NCBI GenBank assembly: GCA_018224345.1
Contig: JAGTUW010000030.1
Location: forward strand, 1-7,730
DNA: 7,730 nt
DNA from: Bacteroidota bacterium
GTDB taxonomy: Bacteria > Bacteroidota > Ignavibacteria > SZUA-365
Reading direction: 5' to 3'
Shown here in pieces: positions 1 to 6,519 of this stretch. Each line of letters opens with the position of its first letter. Within the stretch, counting starts at the first letter, position 1. The notes beneath the pieces were generated by a model. It saw nothing but the letters and a program-made list of their open reading frames with translations. It had not been told where the DNA came from and ran no database searches. The translations under genes were made by a program, and so were the position numbers.

Positions 1-467
1 AATAAATCCTGCCCTGAGCCCGGAGACAGGAGGTCATTGCCTCAAAACACAATTGTACCATGGGTGACCTGTCATCACGACTGGTCCATTCCCGGGGTTG
101 GTCTCCACCAGGCAGCCGTGAGCTCGATTTTCCTCTCCACTCTCCCCCCAACAATGATTGCACCAGCACTGGCGCGCGCAGTGGTGTCCGCTCTCCGCTG
201 CCGGGGTGCAATCGTTTGTCCGGTCAGGCGGCTCTACACCTGAGGTGCATGTCTTGCCTCCAATCGGGGTGAGATCCAATGATGAGGCAACGACTTTGAA
301 ATGAGAGCGCCCTGGTAACATTATTTTTGAGTCAACGCGTTGTTTTCCGGGGGAAAGACAGGAGGCGGCACGGGGCACTGGGATCACAGGGGCATCGTAC
401 GCCATTGTAATTCCCGTCATGCGCGTCTATCTTGCCGTGATTCAACCGCAGCGCAGGCCATCACGCA
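1..467. other. Unassigned region upstream of the outer-membrane protein gene
   Basis: No protein I recognise is encoded here. The open frames on both strands are short and overlap one another. The longest, on the minus strand (34-420), is rich in Cys, Pro and Gly and shows no familiar domain, signal peptide or good ribosome site. Visible structure is limited: a 10-base word (agacaggagg) occurs at 24-33 and again at 356-365, a 10-base perfect palindrome (caacgcgttg) lies at 333-342, and a bulged hairpin can be drawn at about 161-186. It could be a decayed gene or element remnant, an untranslated leader, or plain spacer. I see no terminal repeats or transposase that would decide this. Confidence 0.4.
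405..433 (+). promoter_or_regulatory. Weak candidate sigma-70 promoter for the 468-3977 gene
   Basis: TTGTAA (405-410) and TATCTT (428-433) are separated by 17 bases. Each hexamer matches the sigma-70 consensus at four of six positions. Transcription would start near 440, leaving a leader of about 28 bases before the GTG at 468. Position and spacing fit, but the hexamers are poor and such matches are common by chance. Confidence 0.25.
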
Positions 468-3400
468 GTGCAGATTCGCATATCATTCTTCTTCCTGGTT
501 CTTCTCACGGCAGTCGGCCCGCTTTCCGCGCAGGTCGGAACCCCGCTGTGGCGTGAATATGTGGATACGCTGTCGTGGCAACCGGGTGATTCGCTGCAGC
601 TCTCACGTGCCTTCATTCAGCCCGAAGGATTCACGCTGTCTTTCTCTCCCCCCCTGCCGGAAGCGGCGACCGGAGAAGAGTGGTATGAAGTCGACCGTCG
701 CTACGGACGCGTGCACTTCGCACCGCGGGTACATGCGGCGGCTGACAGTACGGTGACCTATCGCGTCGCGCTGCGCTACCGCGCGCTGCCTTTCAGTGAT
801 CCGCCTTCCTTCCGCCGTCGCGAACTGATCACACGCAGGGATACCGACATCGGCGGAATGCCTGCATCGGATCTGCGTATCGCCTCCCCTTCGCAGCCCT
901 TCGATATGGAAAGCATATTCGGTTCGGAACTCGACAAAAGCGGGTATATCGGACGCGGCTTTACTGTCGGGAGCAACCGGGATCTGAACATCAACAGCGG
1001 CTTCCGTTTGCAGTTGTCGGGCAAGCTCTCGGAAGATATCACCGTCACCGGTGCATTGACCGATGAACACACCCCGATTCAACCCGAGGGCAATACGCGC
1101 ACCATACAGGAACTCGACAAGGTGTTCATCAATATCGCGGGTCCCAACCTCAGCGCGACGCTGGGAGATTTCAATCTGCACTACGGCGACTCGGAATTCG
1201 GCCGTTACAATCGCAAGCTCTCCGGCGTCATGGGGGAAGGCAATTTCTCCGCAGGCGACGCCACTGTTTCCTACGCCTCGTTGAAAGGCACCTGGAACAG
1301 CATGCAATTCAACGGCATCGACGGCATGCAGGGGCCATACCGCCTGACAGGGAAAAACGGCGAGCAACCGGTGCTGGTGCTCGCCGGAACGGAGAACGTC
1401 TACATCGACGGTGTGCAAATGGTGCGCGGCGAGAATCATGACTATATCATCGAATACGCGAACGGCGAATTGTATTTCACACCACGCCGCCTGATCACGT
1501 CGTATTCACGTATCACGGTCGACTATGAATATGCGGAGCGGCGTTATGTCCGTTCCATGGTCACTGCGAACAGCAACACCGCTCTGGCAGGTGACCGCCT
1601 CACGCTTTCGGCCCGCTACATCCGCGAAGCCGACGATATGGACAACCCCATCGACCTGGATTTCTCGGACGAGGATCGCACGGTACTCGAAGCCGCGGGC
1701 GACGACCGGAATGCCGCTTCACGCCGCGGCGCCATCTGGGTCGGATTCGACAATGAGCGGGGCACAGGCCGCGGACAGTATCTCCGTATCGATACGCTCA
1801 TCGCCGGGGAGGCCACGACCGTCTACCGCTACGCGCCGGGTTCGGACAGCGCAACCTGGGTGGTATCATTCTCCTTCGTCGGACAGGGCCGCGGTGACTA
1901 TCGCCGGCGGACGGTCGGGACGTTTGAATTCGTCGGCATCGGCCGCGGCGACTACCTGCCCCTGCGCCTCCTGCCCATGCCCCGCCTCCATCAGCTCGTC
2001 GATCTGCGACTTCAGGGCGCCCCCACCGACGCATTGCAGGTGCAGGGCGAACTCGGCGTCAGCGCGCTCGATCAGAATCGCTTCTCCACGTTGGACGATG
2101 ACGACGATGTCGGCGCCGCCTGGAACATCGGGCTGCGATGGACTCCGTCGCTGCAATACAACAGAGATCTGGATCTGCATTTCCGCTATCGTGACATCGC
2201 CCCGACTTTCGAGGCGCTGGACCGCTTCAATGACATCGAATTCGATCGCCGCTGGGATCTGTCCGCCGCAGGAGCCGAGCGTGAACGTATCGGCGAGGGG
2301 GGGGTGGCATGGACCCCCTGGACACCGCTGCGGGTCCATGCGGCTGCAGGCGCGCTCTCGCGCGGGGAATTTTCCTCACTCCGCATCGAAGGCGGGTTGG
2401 AGACGACCAGGGGCGATGATCATCTCCTGCCCGACGCACGGTATCGCATTGAACATATCCGCAGCGAGGACCCGCGTTCGGGACGCAAGGGGCGCTGGTT
2501 GCGGCAACAGGGAGAGGCCTCCCGGGCGTTCGGGCTGTTCACACCGCGTCTGCGTTTCGAGCAGGAGCATCGCGAGAACAGGGACATGGACAGCGACAGT
2601 CTGCTCTTTACCAGTCTGTCCTTCATCGACCTGCGTCCGGGAATTCTCATCCCTGCCTTTGGCGGCATGACATTCAGCGCCGATGTGGGGGTGCGGGTGG
2701 AGGAGGTCCCGCTCGACGGTGCGCTGAGGCGGCAGTCGGTGGACATGCTGCAGCAGTACGGATGGTCGCTGCGGCCGTGGAAGGATCTCTCTTCTTCGCT
2801 GACGGTCACCATCCGTGACAGGCGCTACAGTGAGGAGTTCCGTGCCCTGGGGAACAAGGACATGCAGACCATACTGACCAGAGCGCAGTCGCGTTACGCG
2901 CCGTTCAACGGCGGAGTGGACGCGAACATGCTCTACGAAGTCTCCACGGAACGCACATCACGGTTGCAGCGGGTGTTTCTGCAGGTGCCGTTCGGCCAGG
3001 GGAGTTACGAATACCTCGGCGATCGGAACAACAACGGCATACAGGATGAAGATGAATTCGAACCGACGCGTTTCGAGGGCGATTACATTCTGCTGACCAT
3101 TCCCACCGACGAACTCTTCCCCGTCATCGATCTCAAAAGCAGCCTGCGCTTGCGTCTGCGTCCCGATCGCATCTGGCGTGAGCAATCCGGCGCACCGTTG
3201 TGGAAGAATGTCCTGCGCGCACTTTCGAGTGAGACTTTCATACGCATCGACGAGAAGAGCGAGGAAGAACGCACATCCGATATTTACCTGCTGCGCATGG
3301 GAAGTTTCCTCAACGACAGCACGACATTGCGGGGATTTCAGAACATACGGCAGGATCTGTTTCTTTTCGACCGGAGTCCGTCATTCTCCCTGCGTCTGCG

Positions 3401-3977
3401 ATTCGACCAGCGCGAGGGTTTCAGCCAATTCGCGCTCGGCAATGAGCGTTCGCTGCGTCGCGAACGTTCGCTGCGCGTCAAGACGCAGCTCGTGCGTGAA
3501 ATCGGCTTGCAGATGGATGCGATATTTCTCGGTGACGCTCTGCGCGCCAGTGCGGGCGGCAGCCGCGCGCGCGACATTCAATCTTCCAACTTCATCATGG
3601 ATTTCTCCTATCGTCCCTGGCGGAATCTGGAGATCGGTTTCGTCATCGACAGCAAGACCGCCACCGACTCCTGGCCGGATACCCCGGTGCAGGCCGATAT
3701 CACGGCATTGTCGCTCCGCAGTGTCAGCGCGTTTCCGGGGCCGGGACGCCTGCGCATCGAAATCGAACGCAGCAATGTAGTCTTCGACAGCGAGATCGAG
3801 CGTTTTCCTTTCGAGCTGACCGACGGACGCGCCGAGGGCATCGGATGGGTCTGGCGCCTGCACTTCGATTATCGTCTCACCAGTTTCATGCAGGCCACTG
3901 TTTCCTATCTCGGGCGCGCTGAAACAGAACGGGCGGTGATTCACACCGCCCGCGCAGAAGTCAAGGCCTGGTTCTAG
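468..3977 (+). CDS. Large SprA-related outer-membrane beta-barrel protein, function unknown
   Basis: 1169 residues. The GTG at 468 is the first possible start after an in-frame stop at 438-440 and opens directly into a signal peptide (hydrophobic residues 7-16, likely cleavage after LSA-21), so this start is well supported although the SD is weak. Residues about 159-365 hold the part I associate with SprA-like proteins of FCB bacteria: GRGFTVGSN, an LQLSGKL...ALTDEHTPIQPEGNTR stretch, a DKVFI strand, and an IDGVQMVRGENHDYII...ELYFTP block. Two copies of FVG-x-GRGDY (residues 470-478 and 488-496) follow, then alternating polar/hydrophobic strands. An EF-hand-like loop (DRNNNGIQDEDE, 852-863) suggests calcium binding. 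The protein ends in Phe, as barrels inserted by the BAM complex often do. Full SprA, the type IX secretion translocon, is about twice as long, so this is a relative rather than SprA itself. Substrate and role are unknown. It contains a G8 tract at 2297-2304. Confidence 0.85.
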   Translation: MQIRISFFFLVLLTAVGPLSAQVGTPLWREYVDTLSWQPGDSLQLSRAFIQPEGFTLSFSPPLPEAATGEEWYEVDRRYGRVHFAPRVHAAADSTVTYRVALRYRALPFSDPPSFRRRELITRRDTDIGGMPASDLRIASPSQPFDMESIFGSELDKSGYIGRGFTVGSNRDLNINSGFRLQLSGKLSEDITVTGALTDEHTPIQPEGNTRTIQELDKVFINIAGPNLSATLGDFNLHYGDSEFGRYNRKLSGVMGEGNFSAGDATVSYASLKGTWNSMQFNGIDGMQGPYRLTGKNGEQPVLVLAGTENVYIDGVQMVRGENHDYIIEYANGELYFTPRRLITSYSRITVDYEYAERRYVRSMVTANSNTALAGDRLTLSARYIREADDMDNPIDLDFSDEDRTVLEAAGDDRNAASRRGAIWVGFDNERGTGRGQYLRIDTLIAGEATTVYRYAPGSDSATWVVSFSFVGQGRGDYRRRTVGTFEFVGIGRGDYLPLRLLPMPRLHQLVDLRLQGAPTDALQVQGELGVSALDQNRFSTLDDDDDVGAAWNIGLRWTPSLQYNRDLDLHFRYRDIAPTFEALDRFNDIEFDRRWDLSAAGAERERIGEGGVAWTPWTPLRVHAAAGALSRGEFSSLRIEGGLETTRGDDHLLPDARYRIEHIRSEDPRSGRKGRWLRQQGEASRAFGLFTPRLRFEQEHRENRDMDSDSLLFTSLSFIDLRPGILIPAFGGMTFSADVGVRVEEVPLDGALRRQSVDMLQQYGWSLRPWKDLSSSLTVTIRDRRYSEEFRALGNKDMQTILTRAQSRYAPFNGGVDANMLYEVSTERTSRLQRVFLQVPFGQGSYEYLGDRNNNGIQDEDEFEPTRFEGDYILLTIPTDELFPVIDLKSSLRLRLRPDRIWREQSGAPLWKNVLRALSSETFIRIDEKSEEERTSDIYLLRMGSFLNDSTTLRGFQNIRQDLFLFDRSPSFSLRLRFDQREGFSQFALGNERSLRRERSLRVKTQLVREIGLQMDAIFLGDALRASAGGSRARDIQSSNFIMDFSYRPWRNLEIGFVIDSKTATDSWPDTPVQADITALSLRSVSAFPGPGRLRIEIERSNVVFDSEIERFPFELTDGRAEGIGWVWRLHFDYRLTSFMQATVSYLGRAETERAVIHTARAEVKAWF
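3930..3952 (-). terminator. Hairpin inside the end of the barrel gene, probable terminator of the peptidase gene
   Basis: A perfect 9-base-pair stem (cgggcggtg / caccgcccg) encloses a 5-base loop. It lies inside the last 50 bases of the plus-strand gene and begins about 20 bases past the stop codon of the minus-strand peptidase. Read on the minus strand it is followed by GTTCTGTTTC, a modest U-rich tail. On the plus strand the following bases are not U-rich and still code. It therefore suits the minus-strand transcript better, as a weak intrinsic terminator. Because it encodes protein on the other strand, it could also be chance. Confidence 0.45.
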
Positions 3978-5122
3978 ACCACCCAGGCGCCGTCGCGCAT
4001 GATCTCCTCCTCCCGCCCGTCGGGATAGAACAGTGTCACACGGCGGGCGATGATGTCGGGTTGCAGTGAATCGACATACACCCGGTCGATATGCACGACG
4101 TTTTTCGGGTTGTTGAAGGATTTCGGCGAGATGATGCCGCCGAAGTGTTCGCTGCGTCCGAACGCCACATGCAGACCGAGTTTCTCGTCCATCAGCAGAC
4201 TGCCCACAGCCGTGCAACCGAAATCGGCGAGCACGCCGTGTCCGATCTCCGCAATATTTCCATAGGCCGCTTCCTCCCGGAGCATGGCACGTTCGCTCTC
4301 GCTGTGTTTGCCTTCGGTGAGCACTTCGATGGCCCGGTTTTCCATGACGCGGTACACCACGATTTCATCGTCGAACTGCACGGGGATTTCTCCCTGTGTG
4401 CGGCTGGGCTCACCCTCCTTTTCACCTTCGTAGGGGACGATATAGGTTTCGCCCGAAGGGAGATTTCCGACTACCTTATCCTCATGAAACATGCCGCTGC
4501 TGGCCGTGGCGGTGCGGAACCGCAGGTCGCAGTCCAGGGTGTATTCCCTGCCCCGCGCGTCGAGCACAATGACTTCACGCACGGCCTCGTCGAGCCGGCG
4601 TTTGATGCTCATGATGCGTTCATGCACCTTCCCGTAGTCCAGACTCAGAGCCGGCAACATTTCCATCGAGAAGCCCGGCATGGTCGTCCCGCGGAAATCA
4701 TATTGCTTCGCGAGCATTTTGCAGGGCGCAGTGGCGGAGAACTGCGTCGGCGCGATGATCAGGTCGGTGAATGTCATCACGTCGGCCAGCGGCACGGCCA
4801 TCCCCTCACTGCGGAGCGTTGCCGCATCGAGGTCTGCCGGATTCCCCCCCCAATGATACAGTGTATCGGGAAGATCGTTGTTGTTGCTGCCCACATTCGG
4901 ATAGTAGTAGATCTCAAGGCGTTCGAGCCCCATATCGTGTTTGAAGGCTATCGCGCGCATCCACCAGTCATAGGCCATCGTACGGCGCTCGCGCCAGGCT
5001 GTGTGGTCGGGCACATGTTCGTCGGGGACATCGACGATAATGGTCAGGACCCTGTCCGTCTCGCGTGGTTTGAACACGGTAAGAAAAAGCTTGCGCAGTT
5101 CTTCGGTGCCGAGTTGCTTCAT
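3974..5122 (-). CDS. M29-type metallo-aminopeptidase (leucyl aminopeptidase, aminopeptidase T-like)
   Basis: 382 residues, probably cytoplasmic: no signal peptide or membrane segment. The C-terminal half carries the pattern of M29 two-metal aminopeptidases, which remove N-terminal residues from peptides. Likely metal ligands are E225 in GNLPSGE, E292 in NIAEIGHG, H318 in LGLHVAFG, and H344 and D346 in VHIDRVY. Their order and spacing agree with the family. The N-terminal half (about 1-180) would be the fold that covers the active site; it diverges from the well-known members, so substrate specificity is not predictable. I chose the ATG at 5122 because GGATGG precedes it and the coding character begins there. 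The frame stays open to 5359, but that extension looks non-coding. The stop codon overlaps the stop of the convergent barrel gene. A G8 run on the coding strand (4844-4851) encodes W91-G92-G93. Confidence 0.75.
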   Translation of the reverse strand: MKQLGTEELRKLFLTVFKPRETDRVLTIIVDVPDEHVPDHTAWRERRTMAYDWWMRAIAFKHDMGLERLEIYYYPNVGSNNNDLPDTLYHWGGNPADLDAATLRSEGMAVPLADVMTFTDLIIAPTQFSATAPCKMLAKQYDFRGTTMPGFSMEMLPALSLDYGKVHERIMSIKRRLDEAVREVIVLDARGREYTLDCDLRFRTATASSGMFHEDKVVGNLPSGETYIVPYEGEKEGEPSRTQGEIPVQFDDEIVVYRVMENRAIEVLTEGKHSESERAMLREEAAYGNIAEIGHGVLADFGCTAVGSLLMDEKLGLHVAFGRSEHFGGIISPKSFNNPKNVVHIDRVYVDSLQPDIIARRVTLFYPDGREEEIMRDGAWVV

Positions 5123-5225
5123 GATTCCATCCGTTTGATTTACATGTTCACTGCCAACCGTGACATCGTCCAGCACGGTATGCCTGAAAAGTACGGCAAA
5201 TACACGGCTTTCCCTACTTTCACCG

Positions 5226-5274
5226 TGCGCAGCGGACAGCACTGCGGACCATCCCGCCACACGCTGCGCAGCGG
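5226..5274. repeat. GC-rich palindrome and repeat in the spacer upstream of the peptidase
   Basis: A perfect 12-base palindrome, cgctgcgcagcg (5262-5273), is accompanied by an extra copy of its right half: tgcgcagcgg occurs at 5226-5235 and 5265-5274, 39 bases apart. The outer parts also form a 9-base inverted repeat (5226-5234 with 5262-5270). It lies 104-152 bases before the peptidase start, in a 254-base spacer with no gene. It may be an operator upstream of the peptidase or a structure in its leader. A second, imperfect hairpin (5342-5366, one bulged base) sits just after the regulator stop but has no U-tract, so it is a poor terminator. Confidence 0.4.
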
Positions 5275-5376
5275 CGCGTCGCTTGCATCCTGCCCCTCTC
5301 TGCGGGACAGCGCCGTGGTCCGTTGAGGCCGGAGAGATCGTGCAGGTGAATCGAAGCACACCCTGCCGCGTTCGCG

Positions 5377-6099
5377 CTATACTTTTTCTTCCTGGAGCTT
5401 TCCTGCGGCCAGGCGACGGAGGGCGTCCATGTCGTAGAGTGTCATGCCGGTACGGGAAAAGTCGATGAGCTTGCGTTCGCGGAGTTCATTGAGAATGGTC
5501 GTGACGGTCTGCCGCGCGGCGCCGGTCAGCAGGGCGATTTCCTGATGGGAAAGATGCATCGGAATGTTGACGATACCGGAACGGATTTTCCCGAAATCCT
5601 CGGCGTAATTCAGGAGAAAGGCAATCAGGCGGCGACGGACATCTTTGAACATCAGATCCGTGATACGTTTTTCGAAGCGCCGCAGCCGCAGGCCGATGCG
5701 CTTGGTCACTTTGAACGTCAGTTCCGGACTGTCCCGCATGAGCTGCTCGAAAAGCTCGCGTCGTATGGCGCAGATCAGCACATCGTCCAATGCCTGCACG
5801 ATATCGGATGTCTGCGCAGAATCATCGTCGTCCAGCAGGGCGAGTTCTCCGAACATCTCTCCCGGCCCGACAATCTCAAGAATCATTTCCCTTCCTTCCT
5901 CGTCCACACGGGATATTTTCACATGGCCGCGTTTGAGCAGATAGATGTTGCGCGAGAGTTCGTCTGGAAATGCGATCGGTTGATTGGGACTGACATTGCT
6001 CATGCTCGTCATCTTCTCGACCTTCGACATTTCATCGTCGCTCATGCCTTCAAAGACATTTATATTCTTCAGATACCAGAATTTCGTCTGTTCGGCCAT
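5377..6099 (-). CDS. CRP/FNR-family transcriptional regulator
   Basis: 240 residues. Residues about 10-115 form a cyclic-nucleotide-binding-type sensor barrel with the signature GPGEMFGELALLDD (78-91). A long dimerisation helix follows (about 120-150), then a winged helix-turn-helix (about 172-215: LSHQEIALLTGAARQTVTTILNELRERKLIDF). The Arg-Ser/Thr pair that grips the cAMP phosphate in E. coli CRP is replaced by Q96-T97, so cAMP binding is doubtful. There is one cysteine (C110), so no FNR-type iron-sulfur cluster. Aligned to the CRP recognition helix, R180 is kept (R186) while E181 and R185 become Q187 and T191, which predicts a different DNA target. The start is fixed by a strong SD 6 bases upstream. 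The ligand is not identifiable; NO, redox or heme are options seen in relatives. Symmetric sites around its own promoter suggest autoregulation. Confidence 0.93.
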   Translation of the reverse strand: MAEQTKFWYLKNINVFEGMSDDEMSKVEKMTSMSNVSPNQPIAFPDELSRNIYLLKRGHVKISRVDEEGREMILEIVGPGEMFGELALLDDDDSAQTSDIVQALDDVLICAIRRELFEQLMRDSPELTFKVTKRIGLRLRRFEKRITDLMFKDVRRRLIAFLLNYAEDFGKIRSGIVNIPMHLSHQEIALLTGAARQTVTTILNELRERKLIDFSRTGMTLYDMDALRRLAAGKLQEEKV

Positions 6100-6104
6100 A
6101 CATT

Positions 6105-6110
6105 ACCTCC
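6105..6110 (-). promoter_or_regulatory. Strong ribosome-binding site of the CRP/FNR regulator
   Basis: On the minus strand GGAGGT lies here, five bases before the ATG at 6099 (six from the end of GGAGG). It fixes the start codon and is the best SD in the window. Confidence 0.9.
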
Positions 6111-6120
6111 GAGTCTGTGA

Positions 6121-6159
6121 CAGGTGCATACCGGTACGGGCAAGGGTATCAAGCACCCG
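6121..6159 (-). promoter_or_regulatory. Leader hairpin upstream of the regulator's SD
   Basis: In the predicted transcript GGUGC (6157-6153) pairs with GCACC (6127-6123), and AUACC (6149-6145) pairs with GGUAU (6132-6128). A three-base bulge separates the two helices and a 12-base loop closes them. A G-U and a C-G pair can extend the base to 6121/6159. It ends about 10 bases before the SD. It could affect translation or mRNA stability. There is no U-tract, so it is not an obvious attenuator, and I do not recognise a riboswitch. Confidence 0.4.
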
Positions 6160-6172
6160 GGAAAAACGAACA

Positions 6173-6190
6173 TGTCTTGTACAAAGGACA
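6173..6190. promoter_or_regulatory. Candidate operator (quasi-palindrome) over the regulator's transcription start
   Basis: TGTC-N10-GACA, an 18-base imperfect palindrome with the 8-base perfect palindrome TTGTACAA (6177-6184) inside. It touches the -10 box and covers the expected start near 6183. The two-fold symmetry suits a dimeric CRP/FNR-type protein, and the position would favour repression. It differs from the CRP site (TGTGA-N6-TCACA) and the FNR site (TTGAT-N4-ATCAA), in keeping with the altered recognition helix of the neighbouring regulator. Confidence 0.4.
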
Positions 6191-6218
6191 TAATACGGCT
6201 TGGAGGAAATACTGTCAA
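6190..6218 (-). promoter_or_regulatory. Sigma-70-type promoter of the CRP/FNR regulator
   Basis: Read on the minus strand: TTGACA (6218-6213), exact consensus, then 17 bases, then TATTAT (6195-6190), one mismatch from consensus. The expected start is near 6183, giving a leader of about 83 bases. This is the clearest promoter in the window. It sits immediately after the stop of the thioredoxin-like gene, so the regulator can be transcribed independently of it. Confidence 0.85.
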
Positions 6219-6228
6219 CAATAATCGA

Positions 6229-6519
6229 TCACACATGTTCGTGTGCGCCGGCGGTCCAGCGGACATGATTGTAGATATATGAAATGAATTCCGCCGGAGT
6301 CATGGAACCATAGAATGCCAGGTGTCCATCGATATAGGTCGCCGGCGTGATAAGCACGCCGTGCCGGATGAACGCAGCGGGGTCGGTCGCTCTCGCATGT
6401 ATCCGCGTATCGAGCGGAAAATGTTCGCCGACCTCCTCTATTGTCCGAAGTACCATACTCGCACTCTCACAACCGTCTTCAAGAAATAATTCCACTGGAA
6501 TACGTTGTCCGTTGCTCAC
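6229..6519 (-). CDS. Small thioredoxin-fold protein with a single cysteine
   Basis: 96 residues, cytoplasmic. The layout fits a minimal thioredoxin/glutaredoxin-like domain: beta strand IPVELFLEDGC (7-17), a helix (about 18-33), a second strand, then GVLITPATYIDG (54-65) with the expected cis-proline P59, and a C-terminal helix (74-88). Where redox members have CxxC, this one has C17-E-S-A, so only one cysteine is present; it would act by a monothiol mechanism or have a non-redox role. The residues HEH near the C-terminus could bind metal, but this is a guess. The start is a GTG; no ATG is available before the upstream in-frame stop, and the SD (GGAAAGGG) is somewhat distant, 10 bases. It precedes the CRP/FNR regulator by 129 bases on the same strand, so read-through is possible. 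Confidence 0.7.
   Translation of the reverse strand: MSNGQRIPVELFLEDGCESASMVLRTIEEVGEHFPLDTRIHARATDPAAFIRHGVLITPATYIDGHLAFYGSMTPAEFISYIYNHVRWTAGAHEHV

Larger units (their letters stand above)
6166..6242. repeat. 10-base perfect inverted repeat flanking the regulator promoter
   Basis: acgaacatgt (6166-6175) is exactly matched in inverted orientation by acatgttcgt (6233-6242), with 57 bases between. The promoter lies between the arms: one arm is at about +9 to +18, the other about 50-59 bases upstream of the start, within the last codons of the thioredoxin-like gene. Each arm contains the palindromic core ACATGT. Two distant binding sites for one regulator is the simplest reading. Confidence 0.5.

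Noticed and set aside
603..1439. Minus-strand open frame of 278 codons inside the barrel gene
   Set aside because: It is antisense to the conserved SprA-like blocks; its composition is that of a shadow frame and it has no recognisable domain.
1525..2670. Plus-strand frame of 381 codons overlapping the barrel gene
   Set aside because: It is rich in Ser, Arg, Pro and Cys without any motif. The main frame carries the conserved GxGRGDY repeats over the same bases.
4091..5326. Plus-strand open frame of 411 codons opposite the peptidase
   Set aside because: It is a shadow of the minus-strand gene: His/Phe/Ala-rich, no domain, no SD. The minus strand carries the ordered M29 metal-ligand motifs.
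5123..5359. Upstream extension of the peptidase frame to a start at 5359
   Set aside because: The extra 79 residues are rich in Arg, Ala and Cys and look like translated spacer. They cover the palindrome, and the ATG at 5122 has a plausible SD and begins the recognisable protein.
5342..5366. Hairpin after the regulator stop as its terminator
   Set aside because: The stem has a bulged base and there is no U-tract on the minus strand; not enough for a terminator call.
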